Assembly: GCA_964244115.1 (NCBI GenBank)
Contig: CAXTHM010000048.1
Location: 1-30,671, forward strand
Direction of reading: 5' to 3'
Length of the DNA stretch: 30,671 bases
Source of the DNA: CADCWK01 sp964244115
GTDB taxonomy: Bacteria > Chloroflexota > Chloroflexia > Thermomicrobiales > UBA6265
The notes below the pieces were generated by a model. That model saw nothing but the letters and a program-made list of their open reading frames with translations. It was not told where the DNA came from and did not search any database. Positions 17,447-24,720 of the stretch are shown piece by piece. How positions within the stretch are numbered: the first letter of the stretch is position 1; every line of letters begins with the position of its first letter. The position numbers and the translations under genes are program-made.

Positions 17447-18307
17447 TCAGGCCTTCAGCGCTGAATGGACGATCTCCGTGAGCGACGTCGGTGCGTGGCC
17501 AGTCAGGTCGGCGACCGTCGAGCTGACGTGGGAGAGGAAGCCTCCACGAGTCGCCGCACCGAACGACGTCACCAGTTCCACGACACCGTCCGGAAGGCCA
17601 GCCGCCCGCAGACCGGCCATGAATGTGGCATCGTCGAGGGAGAGGAGCTCGACGTCGCGGCCACTGACCTCGCCCGCCAGAGCCGCGAGGTCGAGGGCTC
17701 GTACCGGTTCGGGACCGGTCACGTCGTACACCTGACCCTCGTGGCCATCCTGGGTCAGCACCGCGGCAGCTACTTCGGCGCAGTCGTCTCGCGTCACGAA
17801 GGCCGTAGCTCCGGTCCCTCCATTGGTCATGAATTGACCCGACGCCGCTGCCTGCGCGACACCCGGTAGCTGCATATGGGCGTACAGGTTGTTGCGCAAC
17901 ATCGTCCACGCCAGCGTGCTGTCGCGTAGCGCCTGCTCGGTGCCGGCGTGGTCGGCGACGACCATCGCCGGGTTGGCCGGGACCGGCCGGGGAACGGAGG
18001 TGTAGATGACGTGCCGCACCCCCGCTTCAGCGGCGGCCGAGATCGCCGCGCGGTGACCGTCGAGACGCGCACCGATCGCGTCCGTCGAGATGAGCAGCAG
18101 CCGATCGACACCCGCGAACGCCGTGGCGAGGGTCGACGGATCGGTGAAATCCCCTCGCCGTACCTCGACCCCGCGATGGGCGAGGTCACGCAGCACCTCC
18201 GGCTGTCGGGTGATGAGGACGATCTCCCGCGGGTCAACGACCTTGAGGAGGAAGTCGGCGGTAGCGCGGCCCAGGTGGCCGGAAGCCCCTGTGATGGCAA
18301 TGGTCAT
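17447..18307 (-). CDS. NmrA/QorB-like NAD(P)-binding reductase
   Basis: This is an atypical short-chain dehydrogenase of 286 residues, close to the QorB (quinone oxidoreductase 2) and NmrA group. The Rossmann loop GASGHLGRATADFLL is at residues 7-21. GDFTDPSTLATAFAGVDRLLLIST is typical of the group (about 52-75), followed by HVIYTSV and TMLRNNLYAH in place of the usual Tyr-Lys pair of classical SDRs. It may reduce quinones or sense NADP redox state. The ATG at 18307 has AGGAG five bases upstream; an upstream in-frame start has none. It is divergent from the Rrf2 gene, the arrangement of B. subtilis ywnB-ywnA, and the 80-bp gap holds a paired operator-like repeat. Confidence 0.88.
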   Translation of the reverse strand: MTIAITGASGHLGRATADFLLKVVDPREIVLITRQPEVLRDLAHRGVEVRRGDFTDPSTLATAFAGVDRLLLISTDAIGARLDGHRAAISAAAEAGVRHVIYTSVPRPVPANPAMVVADHAGTEQALRDSTLAWTMLRNNLYAHMQLPGVAQAAASGQFMTNGGTGATAFVTRDDCAEVAAAVLTQDGHEGQVYDVTGPEPVRALDLAALAGEVSGRDVELLSLDDATFMAGLRAAGLPDGVVELVTSFGAATRGGFLSHVSSTVADLTGHAPTSLTEIVHSALKA

Positions 18308-18334
18308 GTCTGCTCCTAATTGCACTCGTAACGA

Positions 18335-18378
18335 TTACGATTTAGCAAACTATAGCCACAATGGTTGCGATATGGCAA
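18335..18378. promoter_or_regulatory. Paired 14-bp repeat, predicted Rrf2 operator
   Basis: TTACGATTTAGCAA (18335-18348) and TTGCGATATGGCAA (18365-18378) match at 11 of 14 positions. They lie in the same orientation exactly 30 bp apart, about three helical turns. The region is AT-rich compared with its surroundings. The second copy ends 9 bases before the Rrf2 ATG. The pair covers the promoter space of both divergent genes, as expected for autorepression plus control of the reductase. Binding is inference. Confidence 0.55.
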
Positions 18379-18387
18379 GATGGGAAC

Positions 18388-18834
18388 ATGGCACGCTCGA
18401 CGAACACCCAATTCGCGGTCGCGGTTCATGTCCTGACCTACCTCGCCGGCAGCGCCGAGGGCCGCCCAGTGAGTTCGGATGAGCTATCCGGAAGCACCAA
18501 TGTCAACGCCGTCTATGTGCGCCGGGTGCTCGGCCCGCTGCGCGAAGCCGGGCTGGTCCGATCACGTCCAGGTGTGCATGGGGGCTGGGAACTCGCGAGG
18601 GATGCATGGGACATCTCCCTCGATCAGGTCTGGCGGCTGCTCCAGGGCACGGATCCGGTGCTTGGACTGCATGGACCGGATCCGGCCTGCCCGGTTGGCC
18701 GGAGCGTCCAGATGTCACTGACCGCACTCGATCGGGCCGTCGCCGACGCTGTGGCAAGCGAACTCGGGCGATTCACCGTCGCGGATCTCTTGACGCCGAA
18801 TTCGGTGGATACGACTCGATCTCGCTACGAGTAA
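18388..18834 (+). CDS. Rrf2-family transcriptional regulator (YwnA-like)
   Basis: This is a winged-helix regulator of 148 residues. The start MARSTNTQFAVAVHVLTYLA is typical of the family. The recognition helix region is VSSDELSGSTNVNAVYVRRVLGPL (about 30-53), followed by the wing GLVRSRPGVHGGWELAR. It has only one cysteine, in the CPVG segment near residue 105, so it cannot bind a 2Fe-2S cluster like IscR. It resembles the cluster-free members such as YwnA. The ATG at 18388 fits the family N-terminus better than the in-frame ATG at 18361, which would put an operator copy inside the coding region. It is divergent from the reductase it probably represses. The signal it senses is unknown, perhaps electrophiles or redox. 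Confidence 0.88.
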   Translation: MARSTNTQFAVAVHVLTYLAGSAEGRPVSSDELSGSTNVNAVYVRRVLGPLREAGLVRSRPGVHGGWELARDAWDISLDQVWRLLQGTDPVLGLHGPDPACPVGRSVQMSLTALDRAVADAVASELGRFTVADLLTPNSVDTTRSRYE

Positions 18835-18864
18835 CGTTGACCACGGCCGCCGGGCCCGGCGAGG

Positions 18865-19084
18865 CTCCGCAAGATCCCATACATGCTCGTCATCGGCAAG
18901 CGCGAGGCGGAGGCCGATGCCGTCGCGGTCCGGCTTCGCTCGGGCGAAGACCTTGGCGCGACGCCGGTCGCCGACTTCCTAGCGATAGCGAAGGCGGTCA
19001 CCGACACGCCATCGCTGCACCTGACCGAGCCACGCAGTGCCGTCACGGCCGCCGACCGGACGCCGATGGGCGAAGTCATCGAGG
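18865..19084 (+). pseudogene. Fragment of thrS (last 73 codons)
   Basis: This 220-bp stretch aligns without gaps to thrS 15413-15632, differing at 31 bases (about 86% identity). In the thrS frame, 26 codons differ and 18 of those changes are silent; 65 of 73 residues are the same. It starts sharply at LRKIPYML in the anticodon-binding domain and runs past the normal stop position without a stop. It has no start or binding site of its own, so it is not a gene. The silent bias means the two copies diverged while both were selected as protein. It probably came from another thrS, or is the displaced original end of this one. It lies 30 bp after the Rrf2 stop. Confidence 0.9.
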
Positions 19085-19113
19085 CGAACCGATCCGGGGT
19101 CCGGCCGAGGCTA

Positions 19114-19180
19114 GCTGATCGTCTCTGCCATCGACGATCGGCTCGTCGGACAGCGCCGTGTATCCGAGGAAAGTCCGGTG
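19114..19180 (+). pseudogene. Possible 5' remnant of rnpB (RNase P RNA)
   Basis: GAGGAAAGTCCGG at 19166-19178 is an exact match to the conserved region I core of bacterial RNase P RNA. About 52 bases before it is GCTGATCGTCTCTGCC, loosely like the 5' end of rnpB, at nearly the distance seen in E. coli. A small hairpin GACGA-TCGGC-TCGTC lies between, where P3 would be. The other universal blocks, such as the ACAGAA segment near the 3' end, are not found in the next 400 bases, so it cannot be a working rnpB. It may be a truncated copy or a chance match. Between here and the element at 19366 there is only a 10-bp hairpin (19206-19215 with 19238-19247). Confidence 0.3.
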
Positions 19181-19365
19181 CGTGCCGGCGTCGGGTTGTC
19201 TCGTCACGCGTCACACCGACAGCGGCTCCCAGCAGGCTGTGACGCGTTCCGAAACGGACCGAACCAGGATGCGGGATGATCGGGTCCCTCGGAGCTGGTT
19301 GGTGGCCACGGCCATGATCGACCCGGCTCATTGATCCCTCATGGACGTAGGTCGTCCACGCGGCC

Positions 19366-19627
19366 AGGCGCTGAAGCGACCCGGCTGAGGGGTGATTGAG
19401 AAACATGGATCATGAAACCGGCTGGCCGAACCGGGCTCCAGCCAACCGGAGACAGGGCCTTGGGCGACCGTGTAGGCGAGCGATCTGGCCATTGCCGTGA
19501 GATGCCACAGCCATGTTTCGGAGTTGCTGGACGGCTTCATTGCCCGGTCTCGACGACCAGACGGGGTCGGCCAGAGCGGACTACTTTCACGAATCACCCC
19601 TGAGCCGGGTCGCTTGAGCGCCCGGTA
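19366..19627. repeat. Inverted-repeat element B (MITE-like)
   Basis: Arms of 32 bp at 19366-19397 and 19592-19623 are inverted copies matching at 29 of 32 positions, with the core GCGACCCGGCT and inner end GGGGTGATT. An inner pair AAACATGG (19401-19408) and CCATGTTT (19511-19518) is also inverted. No gene is inside. One lone arm occurs at 22499-22529. The outer right end reads ACCGGGCGCT in reverse complement, which is also the outer end of the element at 28911-29048. The following 350 bases, to 19994, hold no gene I can support, only the palindrome at 19885. Confidence 0.7.
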
Positions 19628-19884
19628 CCATTGGCAAACCGACCATATCGATTAAACCCTGAGCCTGGACGTCGGTGATGATCGCGGAGATCTTCCGGCG
19701 GCTGATCGCGAGCATGGCACCTGAAGGCGCGGATCGGGCCAGCTACGGGAGATCGATGATCCTTCGGCGTGGTCGCCTACCCACTCATCTCAGCTCGCAA
19801 ATTCCATCATGGCCGGGGCGGCCTGACATTCCAGCAATCAATCGCATCGCTCCCGCTGGGCGATCTGAACCGGCTGACTGGCGA

Positions 19885-19902
19885 ATGAGTAACTTTACTC
19901 AT
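19885..19902. promoter_or_regulatory. Near-perfect palindrome, operator-like
   Basis: ATGAGTAACTTTACTCAT has 8-bp arms around a two-base centre and is AT-rich in a GC-rich setting. It lies 92 bases upstream of the surface protein gene. It looks like a dimeric regulator site; the regulator is unknown. Confidence 0.4.
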
Positions 19903-19994
19903 GTCCGAGGATCGCGGTGCCGATATGGTGATCCCGGGCGCGATCTGCGCGTTCCGACCATCCATTCGGTAACCGATCGCGGAAGGGTTGCACG

Positions 19995-22137
19995 ATGTCT
20001 CAGTCCGAGGCCAGGTCCAGTCGCGACTCGATGACGAGTCGACACCCGCGCCCCTCGGGAGTCAGGGTGCCCGTCCGATATGTCATCGTCCTGCTCCTGA
20101 TCGTGGCATCGCTCGGGGCTGGGCCGATTCACGCAAGCTGGGGGACTCAGACGGCTTCGGCCGGTTTCCACTATGAGGCGCAGGTCAAGATCGTCGTCCG
20201 GACCTGCCCAGACGACGTCGTTGCCACCGATCAAGCGTCGTATGCGGCCGCCTGCACGTCCGAGCAGAAGCTCTACGGCGCTCCGTTCGGGATGACCCTT
20301 GGCGACCTGGGAACCAGTTATCTGTACACGACGCCCGACAACGGCGCGGTCGTCAGTTGGCTCCTGGATCTTCGGTATGTCGACGAGGTTCCCGTCTCTG
20401 CTCCGCTCACCATCAAGGACGTGTCAGGGACCATCAGAGACCCCTACGTCTACTGTGATCAGGAGAACGGTATAGATCTGCCAGACATCGGAGCGGGCGA
20501 AATCCCGGCGCCCGGAGGTCTCGCGAGCTTTACCATCTCGGTGGAAGACAGTCTCACCTGCACCTGGTACCGCTTCCCGGGCGGCGTCACTGAGACCAGC
20601 GATGACGGCGTCAATGGGCAAGCCGACGCTGCGTTGCGAGCACTCGCCGCGACGTCGAGCGCATCGGCGTCAGCATCGGCCCTACTTTCCGCCCCGGCGT
20701 CGGATGCAACGTCGGATTCGGCATCGGTCAAGCCATCCTCTTCCCCGACGGAGAGTGGAGACGCGGCGACCAGCAGCGACGACCCGGACGTCGCCGACCT
20801 CCACGAGGGGCAGGACGCTCCGTCCGGCGGAAGCATCGGGATCACGAAGTGGCTCTGCCCACCTGCGGAAGTGAACACGGCCGGCGAAGCGATTGGGGAA
20901 CCTTCGATCCCCGGCGACGGATCGGAGACCGGAGCGGCCGGGAGCGACTCGGCGGCGTCGATGAGCCCGAGCCTCCCGTCTTCCCCGGATCAGGGGGCTC
21001 TTCTCGATACGTGTGACCTGTCTGACACCGCTTTCGACTTCACGCTGACCGCGGAGGGCAGCGACCTCGTGCGCCAGGGATCGTTCGGTGGTGACAGCGA
21101 CCTGGCCGGGTGGGGCGGACTCGACGAGGGGAGCTATACCGTCGAGGAAGACGTTCCCGACGGGTTTGACGACCCGGTGATCCTGTGCGCGGTGCGAGTC
21201 ACCTCGGAGATCGCCCCGTCGACCGACCCAACGCCCATCGACATCGCCACGAACGGTGCGTCGCTCCAGGTGCAACTCGCAGAGAACGAGTCGATCGCCT
21301 GCGACTGGTTCAACATCCCGACCTCTGGCGACTCGACGGGTGATGGCGAGGGTGGATCGGGATTCGGCTCGATCATGATCAGCACCCACTCCTGCCCTGA
21401 GGGAGCCTCGGTTCCGGATGCTGTCGCGGCTGACGAGTGCACCGAGCCCAACGAAACAGTGTCCTTCGTGGTCGAGAGACCGGACGAACCGGCGCCGATC
21501 GTCGGAACCAATGACCACGAGCCGGGCGTGATCATCTTCGCCGACCTCGATCCCGGCGACTACTCGGTCCACACTTCCGAGCCCTTGCCGGCCTACGTGA
21601 TCCAGTGCGACGGGGCCGAGACCGTGTTCGAGGACGACGTCGTCCATGTCGAACTCCCGGCGGGCTCGTTGCTGAGGTGTGACTGGTTCGTCCCCTTCGG
21701 AACGGGAATGCTGGCCGGCGCCAGTGACGACCCGATGCCCTCCGACTCGTCCGACGGCTCCGTCGCATCATCATCGCCCGAGGACGGTTCCGTCGATGCG
21801 AGCGGTGGCGACGGCGATAGCCAGGACGCGACGACGGACTCGGACTCGGACGGCCTGCCCGATCAGGACGAGNNNNNNNNNNGACATCTACGACACCGAT
21901 CCCTACGCCGAGGACTCGGACTTCGACGGTGTCTTCGATGGCAACGAGATCGCGCCAGGCTGGGACCCGAACAACCCGGACTCCGACGATGACGGGTTGG
22001 GCGACGGCGATGAAGCATACGTCTATGGCAGCGATCCACTCCTGAGCGACAGCGACGGCGACGGGTACGACGACGCGATCGAGGTCTACGACTACGGGAC
22101 CGACCCCGCCGACTCGACCTCGGTCCCGGCTCCCTAG
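19995..22137 (+). CDS. Secreted Cys-patterned protein with thrombospondin type 3-like Ca-binding repeats (interrupted by assembly gap)
   Basis: This is a predicted exported protein of at least 710 residues. After a basic lead, a signal segment (VRYVIVLLLIVASLGAGPIHA) ends near residue 50. Three related modules follow, each starting with a strand and a CP motif (VVRTCPDD, ITKWLCPP, ISTHSCPE) and ending CTWYRFP, CDWFNIP or CDWFVPF. Ser/Asp-rich linkers separate them. LDEGSYTVEED and LDPGDYSVHTSE recall prealbumin-like surface folds. The C-terminus is a set of Asp-rich repeats (DSDSDGLPDQDE, DSDDDGLGDGDE, DSDGDGYDD) typical of TSP3 calcium loops. Ten Ns break the frame, but both edges fall on codon boundaries, so it is one gene. 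The ATG has GGAAGGG at good spacing. No anchor motif follows the repeats. The role is unknown, perhaps cell surface or matrix. Confidence 0.8.
21873..21882. other. Assembly gap (10 N) inside the TSP3 repeats
   Basis: Ten Ns mark missing sequence. The codon GAG ends at 21872 and the codon GAC begins at 21883 in the two halves of the same protein, so the true gap must be a multiple of three and not ten. By comparison with the next repeat (DGDE, three residues, YGSDP), as little as one residue could be missing, or whole repeats. Confidence 0.95.
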
Positions 22138-22147
22138 CACGCCCCGC

Positions 22148-22174
22148 GGGACTGATCAGAGGGCGGTCAGTCCC
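22148..22174 (+). terminator. Hairpin after the surface protein gene
   Basis: GGGACTGA (22148-22155) pairs with TCAGTCCC (22167-22174), with further GC pairs outside, ten bases after the stop. No T-tract follows, so strength is uncertain. Confidence 0.5.
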
Positions 22175-22292
22175 GGCGGGTCACTATCGAAGCGCGAACC
22201 GATCGGCGTGTCCTGATGACGTGGCGTGCCGCTCGAAACCGGAGCGTCGCTCCCGGCCGCGGATGGCCCGGCTGACAGACAAGCTTGGTGTC

Positions 22293-22500
22293 ATACGGAA
22301 TCCGGGTTGAAGCTTGGTGCGTGATCGCAGGTGCGTGCCGCTCCCCGCTCTGGGCACCTGCGAGCCGCAGCGCAGCGAGAGCCGTGCCAGCGGGTGAGCG
22401 AGCAGGTGAGCCGGAGCGGGGTCTCGCTTCGCTGGGGGGAGCGGTCTACTCCGCCACCCAGGGGTCACGGGTCCACCGACCGTTTACCCGGACTCGGTAT
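22293..22500. repeat. Inverted-repeat element A, copy 2
   Basis: This is related along its length to 15738-15929, with the same left end ATACGGAATCCGGGTT and right end ACCCGGACTCGGTAT. It is 16 bp longer, through an internal segment containing TCTCGCTTCGCTGGG. Long identical blocks include GGGCACCTGCGAGCCGCAGC, and GGGTGAGCGAGCAGGT in the middle. No gene is inside. The right end runs directly into a lone arm of element B. Confidence 0.75.
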
Positions 22501-22529
22501 CACCCCTGAGCCGGGTCGCTTCAGCGCTC
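22499..22529. repeat. Lone arm of element B
   Basis: ATCACCCCTGAGCCGGGTCG and the following CTTCAGCGCT match the right arm of element B at 19593-19622 with one difference. The arm begins within the last two bases of element A copy 2. No partner arm was found nearby. From here to the terminator at 22729 the sequence shows no gene. Confidence 0.6.
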
Positions 22530-22728
22530 GGCCCAGTGCCGTCCCGCGGCCTTGGCGAGGCCAGCCACCTCGAGGAGCCACCCTGCGACGGTTCCCTAAT
22601 CCGTTTCCTCACTCGTCACACCCCCCTACGGGCCTGTGCCGATGTGAAGCGATGACGAAACGCCCTGACGACCACTATCACCTGGCCCGGCCTTCGCCCA
22701 CCTGCGCGCAGCACCGTCCTTCGGCAAG

Positions 22729-22763
22729 GCCGGAATCGGCCGAGGCCTCCACCCGATTCCGGC
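22729..22763 (-). terminator. Hairpin terminator of the M20-M20-HD operon
   Basis: GCCGGAATCG (22729-22738) pairs perfectly with CGATTCCGGC (22754-22763). On the minus strand the hairpin starts five bases after the HD gene stop. Confidence 0.6.
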
Positions 22764-22768
22764 TCAAC

Positions 22769-23329
22769 CTACGCCTCGATGATGCCTTGCTCCACCGCGA
22801 CACCGAGCACCGCGCCGGGCTCGCGCAGGTGCGATGTCTCCTCCATCAGCCGCTGCGCCTGGTCGACGAGCGACGGGGCCAGCTGGGTCCGGAGAAATTT
22901 GGGGTTGAGATCGTAGATCCGGACGCGGTCGAGCCCGTCGGCGTCCTTGAACAGCAGCAGCTCCAGCGACCAGCGCCCGATCTCGCGATCCGTCACCTCA
23001 TGCCAGCGGTCCAGCTCGGCGACGAAGCCGAGATCGGACCGGGCAGCCAGCGGTCGCTCCGTCGCGAGCCGTGCGCCGACCCAGGCGGCGGCTCGCTCAC
23101 CGTGGCCGGTGTCCCGGCCGTCGTCGATCCGCTCGATGTCGTGCGTCGCGGCCGCCCAGAACAGCTCCGGGATGCGAAGCGCCGGCGCCTTGCCGAACCG
23201 GTCGGCGAGGACCGCCGCCCAGATCAGCACCCGCGTGACATGGGTGATGCCGTGGATGCCGTAGGGTTCCCGCCGGAACCACGTCGCGTCGGTCAGGTAC
23301 GGCCGCAGGTCGCTGGCGTGGACGGTCAT
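22769..23329 (-). CDS. HD-domain phosphohydrolase-like protein
   Basis: This is a protein of 186 residues with an HD-type metal site. His in HGITHVTRV (residues 26-34) and the HD pair in AAATHDIERIDDG (about 60-72) fit the first and second motifs of the HD superfamily, which hydrolyses phosphoesters, often of nucleotides. A third His-containing stretch, GHGERAAAWV, is at about 75-84, and a later Asp is in LLFKDADGLDRVRIYDLNP (about 126-144). The KDADGLDR stretch matches the late Asp motif of small HD hydrolases. The ATG overlaps the stop of the upstream M20 gene as ATGA, so it is translated as part of that operon. The substrate is unknown. The link with peptidases suggests a general salvage role at most. 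Confidence 0.8.
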   Translation of the reverse strand: MTVHASDLRPYLTDATWFRREPYGIHGITHVTRVLIWAAVLADRFGKAPALRIPELFWAAATHDIERIDDGRDTGHGERAAAWVGARLATERPLAARSDLGFVAELDRWHEVTDREIGRWSLELLLFKDADGLDRVRIYDLNPKFLRTQLAPSLVDQAQRLMEETSHLREPGAVLGVAVEQGIIEA

Positions 23330-24699
23330 GGGGCGGTCGCGGCGAAGCGCTCCATGATCAGGGCGATGTGCTTGATGCCGAGGATGAAGTCGTCCACGGC
23401 GATGTTCTCGTTCGGCGCGTGGGCGTTGGAGCGACCGTTGCCGACCCCCGCCGTGCAGCCGTCGATCCCGAACTGCTCACAGAGCTGGTACCAGGGGCCC
23501 GAGCCGGCCGAGGTCGGGTAGATCAGCGGCTCCTCGCCGTAGAGATCGCGGTAACCGGAGGCGACGACGTCCACTATCGGCGCCGTCAGCGGCGTCCGGG
23601 CCGGCATCAGGGCGCTCAGCAGCCGGACCTCGATATCGCCGAATCCCTGGGTGAAGAGGTGTGCCTTGAGGAGCTCGAAGATCTCGTGTGGGTCCTGGTT
23701 GGCGCAGAGCCGCATATCGACCTTGGCCATCGCCGCACCCGGCATGACGGTCTTGGTACCGATGCCGGTGTACCCGCTCTCGATCCCCGCGATCGTCAGG
23801 GTCGGCTGGTACGAGTCACGGATCTTCCGGTCGAGACCACGGAGGTTGAGGAGGTAGTGGTCGATCCCGACGTGCTCCAGCCCGGCCTCGTCATCGTCCG
23901 GCAGGCGTTCCAGCGCCGCGAGTTCCTCGGCCGTCGGCTCCAGGACCTTGTCGTAGAACCCGGGGATGCGGACCCGCTCGTCGGCCCCCTTGAGCGTGTT
24001 CAGCGCCCAGACCAGCCGCCAGGCCGCGTTGGGAATCGTCGTCGCGAGCGAGGAGTGCAGGTCCGCGTTGGCGCCGTGGGCGTGGAGCTCGACGTAGCAC
24101 ATGCCCTTGAGCCCGAGGTGGATCTGCGGCTGCCCGGACAGCGCCCGGCCACCGAACTCCCAGATGCAGGCGTCAGCGGCGCAGAGATCCGGGTGGTCGG
24201 CGGTGAAGTTGGCCAGGTTCGGCGAGCCGATCTCCTCCTCGCCCTCGATGACGAACCGGAGGTTGAGCGGCAGGTCGCCCCGCACCTGCTGCCAGGCGTG
24301 GATCGCCGCGATCCGGGCGACGATGTTGCCCTTATTGTCCGAGACGCCGCGGGCCCAGATGTGTCCGTCCCGGATCTCCGCCGCCCACGGGTCGCTGTCC
24401 CAGAGGTCGCAGGGCTCGGCCGGCTGGACATCGTAGTGGTTATAGAAGCTTAGCGTCCGCGGTCTGGCGACGCCGACGCCGGCCTTCACCTCGCCGAAGA
24501 CGACCGGCTGGCCGCCGCGGGTGTCCACCAGGCGCGGCGCGGCGCCGATCACATCGAGCTGCTGCCGGACGATGTCGGCCGCCTCGACCATGCCGAGGTT
24601 CTGAGCGGCGACGCTGGGCTGCCGGAGGAGCGTCTGCAACCAGCCGATGTACTCCTCGGCGTGGGCGTCAACGTACGTCGAGATGTCTTCGAGAACCAC
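23326..24699 (-). CDS. M20 family metallopeptidase (dipeptidase type)
   Basis: This is a zinc-dependent M20 peptidase of 457 residues, the group with carnosinase-like dipeptidases. Metal and catalytic residues seen are His88-Asp90 in YNHYDVQP, Asp121 in ARGVSDNKGN, the Glu pair 155-156 in IEGEEEIGSP, Asp-type ligand region ADACIWEFGG, and the late His in NAHAPNENI. The middle part (about 205-330), with HLGLKGMCYVELHAHGANADLHSS, is the lid/dimer domain. The start is GTG at 24699, with AGG upstream, 22 bp after the previous M20 gene. Its stop overlaps the HD gene. It probably hydrolyses short peptides in the cytoplasm; there is no signal peptide. Confidence 0.92.
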   Translation of the reverse strand: MVLEDISTYVDAHAEEYIGWLQTLLRQPSVAAQNLGMVEAADIVRQQLDVIGAAPRLVDTRGGQPVVFGEVKAGVGVARPRTLSFYNHYDVQPAEPCDLWDSDPWAAEIRDGHIWARGVSDNKGNIVARIAAIHAWQQVRGDLPLNLRFVIEGEEEIGSPNLANFTADHPDLCAADACIWEFGGRALSGQPQIHLGLKGMCYVELHAHGANADLHSSLATTIPNAAWRLVWALNTLKGADERVRIPGFYDKVLEPTAEELAALERLPDDDEAGLEHVGIDHYLLNLRGLDRKIRDSYQPTLTIAGIESGYTGIGTKTVMPGAAMAKVDMRLCANQDPHEIFELLKAHLFTQGFGDIEVRLLSALMPARTPLTAPIVDVVASGYRDLYGEEPLIYPTSAGSGPWYQLCEQFGIDGCTAGVGNGRSNAHAPNENIAVDDFILGIKHIALIMERFAATAP

Positions 24700-24720
24700 T
24701 TCTGCCTGTCTCCGTCGGCC

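Noticed and set aside
18361..18387. Earlier ATG start for the Rrf2 gene
   Set aside because: It would put the second operator-like repeat inside the coding region and adds nine residues not typical of the family.
19114..19640. A complete rnpB gene
   Set aside because: Only the first conserved block is present; the universal 3' blocks are missing, so at most a fragment.
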